The position numbers and the translations under genes were made by a program. The notes below the pieces were generated by a model that ran no database searches, had not been told where the DNA came from, and saw only the letters and a list, made by a program, of their open reading frames with translations. Below are positions 9,701 through 18,400 of a DNA stretch of 32,289 bases, in pieces. The stretch lies in NCBI GenBank assembly GCA_000226015.1, contig JH154856.1:11751-44039 (forward strand), written 5' to 3'. How positions within the stretch are numbered: position 1 is the first letter of the stretch; each line of letters starts with the position of its first letter. Origin of the DNA: Mnemiopsis leidyi. Its lineage: Eukaryota > Ctenophora > Tentaculata > Lobata > Bolinopsidae.

Positions 9701-12179
9701 GTGCGCACTACCGTACAAGACTAATGCGGGAATGAACTAATACGACAATGAATTAATGTGGGAATGAACTATTGCGACAATGAACTAATGCAAGGATGAA
9801 CTAATGCGATAATGAACTTTTCCAGAGTCACCGGTACATAGTCCAGGCGACGGTGTTGAGAAATACTTGGGATAACAACGACTCCCCTTGGCAAAGCATT
9901 CTTGATCAGATACTGCCTAAAGATGTCGATGCAGGTTCTTCTTTCTCAACTTCAACATTTTCTTTTTTTATTGTCATTTCTTTATTTTATTCAACCGACG
10001 AGGATTCACGACTATCGCGACTTATATAGCTTCGGAAATATTAGCAATTCTGAGCCATTGCGGCTACGACTAACGTTTTTATTAAAAAGCACGGAATAAA
10101 AATCGGTTCATTCAGCCAAAATAATAAAGTAATTCCAGTCATGAGCCTAATTAATGGAGCCACGAATTAAAGTAACTCAGAGTTTTGATGTTTGATCACC
10201 TAGTCTCAGATCGACCGACGTCAGGCAGCATAGCAGAAGAGAAGCCGTCCACCCCCAACAAAAAACGGGGAGCTCGGGAAGAAAAGTCCGACCCCAAAAA
10301 AGCTGCTAAGCCCGGACAGAAAGCACCTTCTCCTGCTTTTGATGAGTCGAAACCTTATTGGGTTCTGAGAGTGTGTGCTGATGCTGGTGAGCATTTCAAA
10401 GTTCAAACTTCCCCTATTGCCTTATTTCCTTATAGGATTCTTTATTCAGACTTCAGGTTATCAGTGGTAATGTGTACTTGGTTAACACTTTGATGATAAA
10501 AATAATAATTAGATAAATATCTGACAGCTGACATTCACCTATAAAGATAACGATTAAATAAATGTCTGACAGTTGACATTCACCTATAAAGATAATGATT
10601 AGATAAATATCTGACAGTTGACATTCACCTATTATAGTATAATATCACCCACGTCACACAGGCGAAGAAGTGACGCTGAGAAGAGACACGCAGAGAGAAG
10701 ATGAGATAAAAAGTATAAAAGCTGCTTGGGAAGAACTGCAACCCGGACGAGCAGCCAAGGTGGGTGTTTGTTAAACACTAGTAGTTTTACACTTACCATT
10801 ACCCCGGTGGTAGTTTACCACTAGTAGTTTACCCTCAACATTATCCCTAGTAATAGCATTACCTCTAGTAGTAGTTTACCTCTAGTATTTTACTCTTGAC
10901 ATTGCCCCTAGTACTAGTAGTTTACCTAGCTAGTATCCATTACCTCTAGTATTTTACACTTACCATAATCCCTATTTGCTTACATTCAAGCGACTTACAT
11001 TCAAGTGACTATATTCGCTCTAATTTTTATCCCATTCTTCTTGTCTCCAGGCTAAAGCGCTGAGAGAAAAGTACCTTGCCCGTAAAGCAGAAGAAAAAGC
11101 GAAGGAAAAAGAAGAAAAACCAAAAGTAGAGTCGAGATTAAGTGTTGGAGAGGGTGCAGACGCGGTTAGTAAAAACGTGCACTAAACTATCCCAGCCAGT
11201 CAAAATATTGATTTTTTCCAGTTCAACGTTGAAATTTGAATATGCAATTGTCATACATTGCAATTTTCATAAATTAAATACCAATTATGCAATACTTCAT
11301 CACAGGAAGCCCCCAAAGAAGACAAATCAGGAGCCGCAGCCGTGTCAGTTTCAGATATAAGACCACCTTCCCCTAAGTTCTACCAGATCCCACCGCTTTT
11401 CCAGCCCTACGTAAAGGGCCGCGATGACGACATGCTGCTGTTTGATGATGACGAACAAGTCAGACACCTTGACCAACATCGCACCAAGGTAGGTCCCCTG
11501 GTTCGTAAAAGGACCAGTGTGTAAATAGTTTTCCTTGATTTGCGTCATGATAGCGCTTTCACTTACCTTTGAGCTGCGATAGTAAAATAATTTGCGATTA
11601 TCGCTGGCACGAAGTTGGAAAACTATATATCTGAATCTTTTTATAAACATGAGCACGTCTTTAGGTGGAGGAGTTCCATGACGAGAGGAAGAACGTTCTG
11701 AACGGTCGAAATGAAAACAGAGCTCAAAGGAATGACATGAAGGAGCAACTTTTACTCACTGCTGAGAATATGCAGGTTAGAATGTCACATGTTTGGGGGT
11801 CGAACTGATAGGTTCAGGAAGCGACCTAGATTTAATATTTTTGCTTATGATAGTGATAATCATAGAGCTGTCGGTTAACGAAAACTTTCACTTACAGCTC
11901 AATCCATTCGTGCTAAAACCTTATCTGTTAAGGTTCTAGTTATGTGTGTAATTTCTGCCTAACATTTAAATATCAAAATTCACTATTCGCCAGGTCGAGG
12001 TTGACACCTTGAGAGACGACGTGTTTGCTCTCCGAGATACTCTCAGACAGAAACAACTGGCAGAGGAGGCAGCGAGACTTGCTGCCATGGAACCCGAGCA
12101 AGTTACCACACCCTCGCCTAAACCACCCTCCGCTAAGAAACCGAAGAGCCCGAAGGGCGGGAAGAAGGGAAAGAAGTGA
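245..12179 (+). CDS. ADGB: Androglobin, 3' part of gene, 26 visible exons
   Basis: Androglobin is a large chimeric protein with a calpain-like protease domain, a rearranged globin domain split by a calmodulin-binding IQ motif, and a coiled-coil tail; in vertebrates it is expressed in ciliated and spermatogenic cells. Exons traced here: 245-494, 650-739, 1071-1159, 1309-1425, 1750-1892, 2200-2327, 2474-2651, 3756-3925 (start unsure), 4114-4263, 4415-4613, 6053-6231, 6404-6642, 6769-6928, 7107-7660, 7787-7940, 8039-8226, 8451-8532, 8739-8958, 9472-9566, 9826-9934, 10210-10386, 10662-10759, 11051-11164, 11306-11488, 11665-11775, 11994-12179. Splice phases agree at every junction except exon 7 to 8. 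About 1,450 codons are visible; the vertebrate protein is about 1,650, so the N-terminus lies outside the window. Homology is recognised from recalled family sequence, not from a search. Confidence 0.93.
947..1050 (+). repeat. 26-bp tandem array, 4 copies
   Basis: Four diverged 26-bp units of the form GTTTAATTAAAG followed by TTATTTACGTGAAA. The array ends 20 bases before ADGB exon 3 (1071). Confidence 0.9.
1071..3925 (+). CDS. ADGB: ADGB exons 3-8: inter-domain linker, lysine/glutamate-rich
   Basis: Exons 1071-1159, 1309-1425, 1750-1892, 2200-2327, 2474-2651 and about 3756-3925. They encode a poorly conserved linker. Recognisable pieces are TETRRTAIPPLKPAPF in exon 5, aligning with the proline-rich 'PPKPPP' stretch of vertebrate androglobin, and a glutamine-rich helix TEALFQLRQQRQQRIKHELL in exon 6. 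Exons 7 and 8 are rich in Lys and Glu (for example KKADKKKPENTKGKKEG). Exon 5 uses donor GTTAGT at 1893, the only choice giving the phase-0 entry exon 6 needs. Exon 7 reads to GTTGTT at 2652 (phase 0), but none of the exon 8 acceptors fits phase 0. An earlier donor GTGAAA at 2608 would fit exon 8, and skipping exon 8 would also keep frame with exon 9. The boundaries of exons 7-8 are therefore tentative. Confidence 0.8.
2671..3709 (+). mobile_element. DNA transposon remnant with TIRs and a HIRAN-like coding fragment
   Basis: A perfect 19-bp terminal inverted repeat starts TACCTTACAAG at 2671-2689 and ends CTTGTAAGGTA at 3691-3709. The flanks both read GTA (2668-2670 and 3710-3712), suggesting a 3-bp target-site duplication. 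A 2-bp TA duplication with 17-bp TIRs starting CCTTAC fits equally well. Inside each end lies a 63-bp near-identical direct repeat (2698-2760 and 3612-3674), itself an imperfect hairpin. The element is about 1.04 kb and too short for a full transposase, so it is non-autonomous. It sits inside the ADGB intron after exon 7. The superfamily is not assigned. Confidence 0.8.
3082..3507 (+). pseudogene. HIRAN-like protein fragment inside the transposon
   Basis: The frame is open from 3082 to TAA at 3505-3507 with no start ATG before the conserved part. It reads HDRYEFAVKRIKDGRG, TVGNIPLEVSKYCHHFMCHG and HRRSPIPSDGLAVKMQLIF. This matches the pattern 'D.YAVAV.KDG..VGH.PRE.S...F..HGG...EV....' that I recall from HIRAN-like proteins common in invertebrate transposons. 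The N-terminal half of that domain is missing. A Lys/Glu-rich tail follows (EDEEIDL). HIRAN domains bind ssDNA ends in HLTF/Rad5-type enzymes; the role of the transposon-borne version is unknown. The assignment is from pattern memory, not a search. Confidence 0.5.
4114..6642 (+). CDS. ADGB: ADGB exons 9-12: conserved beta-rich middle region
   Basis: Exon 4114-4263 encodes SFWIEFNQFFRSFTKLYIFHK, the androglobin 'IWLDFxDFCxCFxNIYIFHK' block. Exon 4415-4613 encodes a Ser/Pro/Gly-rich insert (NVSPSSMVVPTGGRRTAAG to QPPLII) longer than in vertebrates; its frame is set by phase 0 entry and a phase 1 GTATCC donor. Exon 6053-6231 joins to give LIICIDSTDPIEVLVSF, matching the vertebrate 'YYLFVDSLKPIELLVCF'. 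Exon 6404-6642 gives TCRLTLPSGLHTLRLSVAAP and TPFVIADTESFVNHVNR, leading into the globin part. The function of this region is unknown; it resembles calpain C2-like beta sandwiches only in being strand-rich. The 1.4-kb intron between exons 10 and 11 is described separately. Confidence 0.87.
4614..6052 (+). other. ADGB intron 10 (1.4 kb), possible mobile-element content
   Basis: This is the longest ADGB intron, bounded by GTATCC and TATCAG. It has a GC-rich palindromic patch near its left end (GCGCAATTGCGC near 4668-4681) and CGCGAA-type motifs at both ends (ACGCGAAGATAAA near 4710, CCGCGAAAATAAA near 6000). These hint at a transposon, but I could not match terminal inverted repeats. A 63-codon open frame lies at 5506-5697. 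Confidence 0.4.
5506..5697 (+). CDS. Small open frame in ADGB intron 10, unrecognised
   Basis: This is an ATG-to-TAG frame of 63 codons: MSNLNGQFSAQELQDTDRPA, FSSVKEAKQLLYIKSLLDSI, TEDFAECKELNQKRIAELLD, KIF. It has a normal amino-acid composition, a predicted helical C-terminal half with heptad-like leucines, and a start context TTGAATTATGTC. It is on the same strand as ADGB, but cannot be an ADGB exon because exons 10 and 11 already join in phase. It could be a nested small gene, a transposon protein or chance. No family is recognised. Confidence 0.22.
   Translation: MSNLNGQFSAQELQDTDRPAFSSVKEAKQLLYIKSLLDSITEDFAECKELNQKRIAELLDKIF
6769..7660 (+). CDS. ADGB: ADGB exons 13-14: rearranged globin domain with IQ motif
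   Basis: Exon 6769-6928 encodes the E and F helices: ESLRYQAAALRLMKMVGES and then EVSRTVQEIACADKDRD. Exon 7107-7660 continues with the G and H helices (KVFFESLYHMLESTIGDQL, TTQHREAWTTFSTTVVRAY). Next come an acidic/basic spacer, an IQ motif (AAKTIQKHFRGHHVRKR; IQ at about 7372-7410) and finally the globin A and B helices (ALQDSWGKLEGDQLQHGLKI, LSRMFLSKPDLLDQYSF). This E-to-H, IQ, A-B order is the circular permutation diagnostic of androglobin. At the position expected for the proximal heme ligand (F8, normally His in pattern LxxLxxxH) the sequence reads VQEIACAD, that is Asp. The exon ends NWFLLFR at donor GTTAGT, followed by the 'FRExF' continuation in exon 15. Confidence 0.93.
7787..8958 (+). 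CDS. ADGB: ADGB exons 15-18: conserved post-globin region
   Basis: Exons 7787-7940, 8039-8226, 8451-8532 and 8739-8958, all phase-consistent. The product reads REVFTAPKEALISVNVTAGV and SGLLLRIIDNDSGKEIPT, then GYTFLCEGKTTEGALPGGKY and RLRMVGDSPDLL. These match the vertebrate stretches 'ICILHIVNND', 'KKGYTFVAEAF' and 'WKLRLIGSS'. KEYYTPERHNVIFRYSVNVL corresponds to 'RDYYIPNDKKILFRYSIKVL'. The last exon holds IFDGDDLLFKDEGIGHIVIP, then a basic Thr-rich tail (TTGPTTNTTLTRTNS). The fold appears to be a repeated beta-sandwich; no catalytic motif is seen. Confidence 0.9.
8541..8603 (+). repeat. 9-bp tandem array, about 7 copies
   Basis: ACATATCTT/ACATATTTT units repeat about seven times, starting 8 bases after the ADGB exon 17 donor (8533). 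Confidence 0.85.
9472..10759 (+). CDS. ADGB: ADGB exons 19-22: basic linker and conserved strand blocks
   Basis: Exon 9472-9566 encodes a basic Ser/Pro linker (GRSLGAKSGTKSPGRTKASP). Exon 9826-9934 gives SHRYIVQATVLRNTWDNNDS, the 'YKYIIQCSVLYNSW' block. Exon 10210-10386 is Lys/Pro-rich, then KPYWVLRVCADA, matching 'NKPYWILRLV'. Exon 10662-10759 gives EDEIKSIKAAWEELQPGRAA, matching 'ADEIRAMKQAWETTEPGRA'. Phases are 1-0, 0-1, 1-1 and 1-0. Exons 20 and 22 are both preceded closely by tandem-repeat arrays. Confidence 0.9.
9731..9825 (+). repeat. 16-bp tandem array running into the ADGB exon 20 acceptor
   Basis: Units of AATGAACTAATGCGAC (16 bp), about six copies. The last partial unit, AATGAACTTTTCCAG, ends exactly at the splice acceptor of exon 20 (9826). 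Most units contain CTAAT, a match to the branch-point consensus CTRAY. Confidence 0.85.
10503..10634 (+). repeat. 45-bp tandem array, about 3 copies
   Basis: Three units contain ATCTGACAGTTGACATTCAC then CTATAAAGATAA. The array ends 27 bases before ADGB exon 22 (10662). CTGAC in each unit also fits CTRAY. Confidence 0.85.
10775..10970 (+). repeat. Degenerate tandem array of CTAGTAGTTTACC-type units
   Basis: Irregular repetition of ACTAGTAGTTTACC, CTCTAGTATTTTAC and CATTACCCC motifs, beginning about 15 bases after the ADGB exon 22 donor (10760). Confidence 0.6.
11051..12179 (+). CDS. ADGB: ADGB exons 23-26: coiled-coil C-terminus and stop
   Basis: Exons 11051-11164, 11306-11488, 11665-11775 and 11994-12179, all in phase 0. 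They encode a Lys/Glu-rich helix (EKYLARKAEEKAKEKEEKPK), then SPKFYQIPPLFQPYVKGRDD, the heptad-like VEEFHDERKNVLNGRNENRA, and VEVDTLRDDVFALRDTLRQK. The end is a lysine-rich tail, KSPKGGKKGKK, followed by TGA at 12177-12179. The vertebrate protein ends the same way: a coiled coil followed by KKKKGKKK. This fixes the 3' end of the gene with confidence. Confidence 0.92.
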
Positions 12180-13506
12180 TGTTAGATTTTAGGTTTTGTT
12201 TGAAATAGAAATGGTGGCATAAGGTGTGTCATGTTTTGGGATAAAGTCATTAAGTTAAGTCTTGCATGTGGCCAATGGCTTAATACTTTATTATCGAACA
12301 ACAGACTATTTGTGATGTAGATGACCTCGATATATAGATATTACTGTTGATACAACTCTTGTTATTGGCTGTAAAATAAGATGTTTTTATTTTGATGAAA
12401 ACGTATTTTAGATTGTCTCATGATGTAACAGTCAGGTATGAGCGAATATTTGCTTCAGGATAAAAATTATATTTACACTACAATAAACTATAATCTGTCA
12501 GTTTCCACATAAATCCGCATACATCTTAACAGTAAACATCAAAAATTCGGGCAAAATAACAAATTGAAATAAATCCCGATCGACGAAACTCGACGCAGTC
12601 GTGCTAATGTGTGTTCATCAAATATAGTCCTCAAATTGAAATACCATAGCATTACATATTGATCGATAATAAGTGCACATTGCACGATCGTTTTAATTTG
12701 TTAAAAAAGTAAAAAGTTAAATACGTTTTGATCGGATCACTGATTTTCAAATTCATATAGTCCTATTCAATTTTAAAGGTCAACATATCTTTTGCAATAT
12801 CAGCAGCTGAAAACCAATACGATCTGCCATCTTCCTCAGGCTATTTCTGTTTTTAATCGAAATGAATTATATCTTATCTCTGCACATAGCAAGTTATCAA
12901 GTATAAACTTTATAAAGATCTCAGTTCGCAGAACCATCTTGTTTTTACAGTAACTCTCGAGCAGCGATATTTACAGATGAATAATAATAATAGGAAATTG
13001 CTTGCGTATATTAAAAAGAAAGACCCTAAAACTTCATGCCAAAATGAAAGGTGGACGTTTTTTCTTGCTTCCTCTTTCCTAATCATTCAAAAAAGGTCAC
13101 CAATTTTTGTCCAACATCCTCATGAACCGGCTTTCAATTAAGATAATGTAGCATAAACGAGGCCATTTAACGTAATTTGCAAGTGTTAAATTTCTAACCA
13201 GGAAAAAATGTCAAATTACCGTCCCTCCCTGAAAAGCATAAACTCGATCCATCAAATCAGAGGTCAACCCATTTGTACGCTCAATACTCAACAATGAAGG
13301 ACATTATAAATAAAGTTAAAAATGTGTCTTATATACTCCGGACTCCTAAACTTCTGCAAAACTTGTCATTGCGGAAATTACAGTAATTACAGTTCGATTT
13401 ACAAAATTAATTCAGTCACGGAGATAAATCTCAATTTTCAATCGTTTTTCCTAGTTGATCCTAGCTGGTTTCAAGAACTGTGAGGTTGATAAGAGTGGGG
13501 GTCATT
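12180..13506. other. Intergenic spacer between convergent ADGB and SYTL genes
   Basis: This is the tail-to-tail interval between the two stop codons, AT-rich and without a credible coding region. It holds the ADGB 3' UTR (AATAAA at 12482-12487) and presumably the 3' UTR of the minus-strand gene. The reverse-strand ATTAAA hexamers at 12692-12697 and 12852-12857 are possible polyadenylation signals for that gene but are weak evidence. No RNA gene or mobile element is recognised. Confidence 0.6.
12482..12487 (+). terminator. Candidate ADGB polyadenylation signal AATAAA
   Basis: This is a canonical AATAAA hexamer 303 bases after the ADGB stop codon, in the sense orientation, followed by a T-containing stretch (TCTGTCAG). 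It is the first perfect AATAAA after the stop. Actual cleavage was not observed. Confidence 0.5.
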
Positions 13507-15440
13507 TCATTCCCAGCTTCGAAGGTTGTGCCACTTCTCGACCCATACTCCTGGCTTTGAAAGTGACTCTTTCCAATGCAAAACCTGTACAAACGTCGAT
13601 CATAAAGTTGGAATAATTAGAAAATTGACAAAAAGGTGTAAAAAAGTATTTTTCTATTTCACGTTGCCTGCAATTATAAAAAAAGAACAACTTTTCGGCT
13701 AAACACAGATAGACTAAACCAAAGTGAAATTTAAGGCATAAAGAATGTTTTAAAAAACACGTAACAGTTTACAGAAAACAGTTTACAGAAAACACATAAC
13801 AGTTTATAGAAAACACAATAGTTTACAGAAGACAGTTTACAGAAAACACATAACAGTTTACAGAAACACAGTTTACAGAAACAGAAACACAGTTTACAGA
13901 AAACACATAACAGTTTACAGAAAACACATAACAGTTTACAGAAAACACATAACAGTTTACCGAAAACACATAACAGTTTACAGAAACACATAACAGTTTA
14001 CAGAAAACACATGACAGTTTACAGAAAACTGTTTGCAGTTTACGGAAAACAGTTTACAGTACCTCAATTCCCCTCCCATCAAGAGCAGTGTTTATGTTAG
14101 TTTTGTGCTGACAGAGTCTGACCACACCGATAAGCACACAAGCCTTCTGTTTCTCGACCTGGGTTGAAAGTTATGATTATTGACAACAGTAAACAGTTCT
14201 AACGTCACCGGCACTGCTCACCCAAGGTTTAATACTCGCTTGGTGAAAGAATTCGGGTATAAATATCTTGATTAGACGAAAAGCAATTATCAGAGGAAAA
14301 CGAAATTAATTCATCGTAAAAAATTAAAAAAGACGCAGGGGTACAACTAAAAGGTAGAGTGGAACTAACCTTAGCATAATGAAGCATCTGAATCTCAATT
14401 CCATGATCATCAATCTCTGCTGAGTCCAAGTAGTTGAAATTAACTTCAGCATTCCACTTCGGATTTACTGTATTTTTCTTCATTTGTAGTTTATATTTGT
14501 GATCTTTGGACTCTGTCTTTGGAATTAGATACCTGTAAATCATTTAAGGTAAGTTCCAATTGACAAATATGGCCCGAATCATGACGCTAGACGGTATTCT
14601 GTGATGCAATACGAAATATACATCTACAGGAGCGAAAAATATTTGATATTCATGTCGTCATAGCACGTTACACGTATTGTCTTCATCGATGCGGTCAAAC
14701 AAAGGAACACGGAAATATTGCGAGCGTTTCTGTATGGCGTATGCACCACTCGTTGCAACACAGATGACAGGCTGAATGTCTATAATGTATAAGATAATGT
14801 ACATACATTAGAGGAGGTTATCTTTTTAGGTTGTAATTAGTAAGTTTTGACTTTTGAGTTTTAAAATAAAGTTATCACTTATCACTCAGTCCGATAGGTA
14901 GCATGCAACTAAACTTCCCCGACTGGCTAGCTCAGTTCGAATTCAAGATTAAAGTGGCTGGTTAGTAGTTTAATAATCGATACAAGCTACATATATAGCT
15001 CTCAAGTTTAGCTATAGAGTATAGTGGATAGCTATAGATTGTAGTCGATAGCCAGCTATATAGCTTATCTCGGGCGCGCGCGCCTAATTTATGTTATCGA
15101 AAGCAGCAAGTGGCTCCGGCTCATATCATAAGAAAACAACCGCGCGTTCCGTAAAGTTTGTACTTCTTGAAAAGTGCGACCGACAGGATGTGGGACACAT
15201 TGTGTACCACAATCTTCTGCAGGGTGTAGCATGTGCTTGACCTCGAAAACGATAATTATGTAGAGAATGACGGTATACTTACAATGCAGCGTATGGGTTG
15301 GTTCGGTTGCTATCCATGAGAGGTAGATCCCTTGCCTCCACCACCTTCAATTTTAAACAAGTCTTCTTCTTTTTCTTATCGTCCGGTGAAGGGCAGTACA
15401 TCAAACCCAACAAAATTGAACCACGAAAATGTGAGTCCTC
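13507..15440 (-). CDS. SYTL: SYTL exons 15-18: C2B domain and stop
   Basis: Exon 15440-15283: [20 protein letters not shown], then [20 protein letters not shown]. Exon 14532-14370: [20 protein letters not shown] and [16 protein letters not shown]. Exon 14158-14063: [20 protein letters not shown]. Exon 13584-13507: [20 protein letters not shown] then SWE and TGA at 13509-13507. The ending 'KPGxWVExWHxL' is typical of a terminal C2B in the Slp/Doc2/rabphilin group. Loop 3 (HYAKVEKQKA) has no aspartates, so this domain should not coordinate calcium. The linker from C2A is only a few residues. Confidence 0.93.
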
Positions 15441-18400
15441 CTGAAAGAATTTGGCTTAAAGTTTTTGTCGCGTCTTCTCTCGACAAGTAAAACGGAAACA
15501 TGGTGTGTCTAACACAAGTGTTCGTCATAAGTCAGAAAATCTATACAATACGAGAATACTCATACAGTAGATGCCTGATAAAGCCCACCAACTAGTCGTT
15601 TTGCTGGCGGTAATTATGTAGTGTATGTCACAAAGGCTAATAAGAGTTTGCCGGAGCTCTACAATACAGCGCACATACCAGCTCACAATCGAAATGGACG
15701 CTAATTTGACAAATCTCGATTCGTGATGGTCTGGTGGAAGACAATCGCCCAGCTTACTCATCACGATCTCGAGAACAACAGAAGTGACCAGAAAGCGTGC
15801 TCAATTGTGTTCAGACAATGGTGAATGAACAATAACTCCTCGGGACACAATCACGATTAAAGCGTTAGAAGAAGCTGGTTTTGATAAGACACCAGGATGT
15901 TAGGACTTACCAGATGCTGTAGTTGCCACCAGGACGGTTGGAGAGATGTTATCTGGATACTATCTAGTTGTATCCGGACTTCTCCCAGGAACATGTTGTG
16001 TCCCAGCTGTCTTGTGTCCCACACAGTCAGCCACAGTGTCATGCTACACAGGTCCTCTAGAGATGGAGCTTTGTACTGGAATATCTGGGCAGAGAGAAAT
16101 ATGTCAGGTCAAGGCAATAATGCAGAAATTATTTCTCGTGGTATGACGAGAAATGTAGCAGGATAAACCTGGAAGAATACCCCAAATGTGGTATTAATGT
16201 AATGTAACTAATATATAACTTGAGCTGATTACGGTTGGAAGCTACTTCTGCTTCCCGCTTCTCAATTCTTATAGACCGGAGATAGATCGAATTGAATAGC
16301 AAATACATTATTTGCACTTCCCGAAAGTCGGTTAAATCAACAATTCAGAGTAGTCTATTTATCGATATAAGTGTTCCGTGTCAACCGATTTCTACTTCTT
16401 GTGTCTGTATCGATGTCCAAGACATCTATCACGTGAAAGATACGTTTATTGCTGGCAGAATGCCACCGTGGACAAACAAGACTCGATCCCTACCTCGTTA
16501 AAAACGGGATTCGTTGCTCGCTTTTTTGTCTTCGTCTTCCGTTTTGCTGTTTTACTTCGGTCAGGCAGCAAATACGTCTTCACATAACTGAAATAAACCA
16601 GATTACACTTATTCATAGCCTTATTAAAGGAATTTCAAAACATAAAATAAAGAAGAACTTTTCTAAATTTATCTACGTCTACCACACTTTTTAGTTATGG
16701 GTAAATTATTTATTTTACTGAATTATCAACTTTACTTTACTCATTCACTATATTACGTTAGATCTAAATAAATCTGCATGAGGTAAGGTTTCCCTAACCG
16801 AGCTTTGTAAACCAAGACAACAATACACAATACCCTCTCTCTCTCTCTCTTCTTAGACCGCTCAGTCGGATCTACAATCATTAAATACTCTAATAGACAC
16901 TCCTAACTCTGCCCAGACCAATACCCTGCCTGCAACATTATATAGACCTCCCTTGCGGACGTTACACATCTACACGCCAAATCATGGCAGTGGTCGGGAC
17001 CATTACATGCGCCGATTATCTGTTATTATACGCCGATTAGCGTGTAATTATACGCTGATTAGCGTGTAATGAATGTACCGCCTGCGGCGCCTTGGATTAT
17101 GTGACAGCGCACTGTGATTAGAGGAGTTTAGAGAGAGTTTAGTGATTAGGGGATTACATAAAGTGTATAATGTTTATACACATTGAACACAAACTATATA
17201 AACACATTACACACAAACTATACATATAGAATGTATATACACACATTGCTGTACACACAAGTTCAGGTCTACTAATGTGTATAAAGTACTATACACTGTA
17301 AACCGTTTTTAAATGAACAATGAAGGTTGTATGTACACACTACACACTACACACTACACACTTCCCACTACACACTACACATTACACAGTATACAATGTA
17401 CTGTTCCTTAGCCCGCTGTTGCAGGGTTCTAGAGAATAGAGATTAGAACGTCAAATTGTTGATGTATACGGTAACATGTATATGTGTCAGTAGACATTCT
17501 TAACATGGTATAATCCTAGATATCGCACGATGGACTAGAAGACGTGAAATTAAATTAGACAGTTGTTTTTATCAAGAATGTTTATTCTATAAAGGCATCT
17601 CGCACAATCTTTCTTTTTCTTTCTTGTGCAATCCAATTGCAATTCAATGAACAAATAAAAACCAGGATCTCTCTTATGAGCAGTAGCCAATGAATAATCA
17701 GTGTAAAATAATCAATAGCAAGACTGGATACTCAAATAGTCTTTCTTACAGATGGAAAAGTTTCAAAAGAATGTTAAATTTAAGCAAAAAATAATTCAAA
17801 TCTTCTGACAAACCAGTTGGGGGGATTTCCGTCGACGCCAGTGAGATTCCTTGCCTCGTTTATGTGCACGTCCAGAGTACTGACTTGATCGTTAAAAACT
17901 AGACCGATCGACAACTCCCCAAATATTGTCCTGTCCTTGGTATTCGCTTTTATCACTGAATAAAATTGCATGTGTCAAGTTTCCTATATGGGGGCGGACT
18001 TCATTAAAATGGGATATTGGGATGTGATTGCAAATTATTATCGAAACTGAATAAAAAATAGTAGAATGCCCTTTTTCGAGTTCCATGACAAAAATCGATT
18101 TTCAGTAACGTACGATATACGGACAGATACGGTGGCATTATTAATTAGAAGTCTAGAAAAAAACTAATCTTACTTGTGGGAGAAGGGGATATACTCTCGC
18201 AGGAGATGTTACTGGATGAAGCTCCTGCTGACATACTTGGCTCGTCCTGTAAAGAGAATCTTATCAGCTGAGAATCTTATCAGCTGAGAATCTTATCAGC
18301 TGAGAATCTTATCAGCTGAGAATGTTATCAGTTGAGANNNNNNNNNNNNNNNNNNNNNNNNNNNNNNNNNNNNNNNNNNNNNNNNNNNNNNNNNNNNNNN

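Noticed and set aside
13731-13991. Cys/Phe/Lys-rich frame (CKLLCVF repeats)
   Set aside because: Generated by the 21-bp array next to the SYTL exon 17 donor; composition simply mirrors the repeat.
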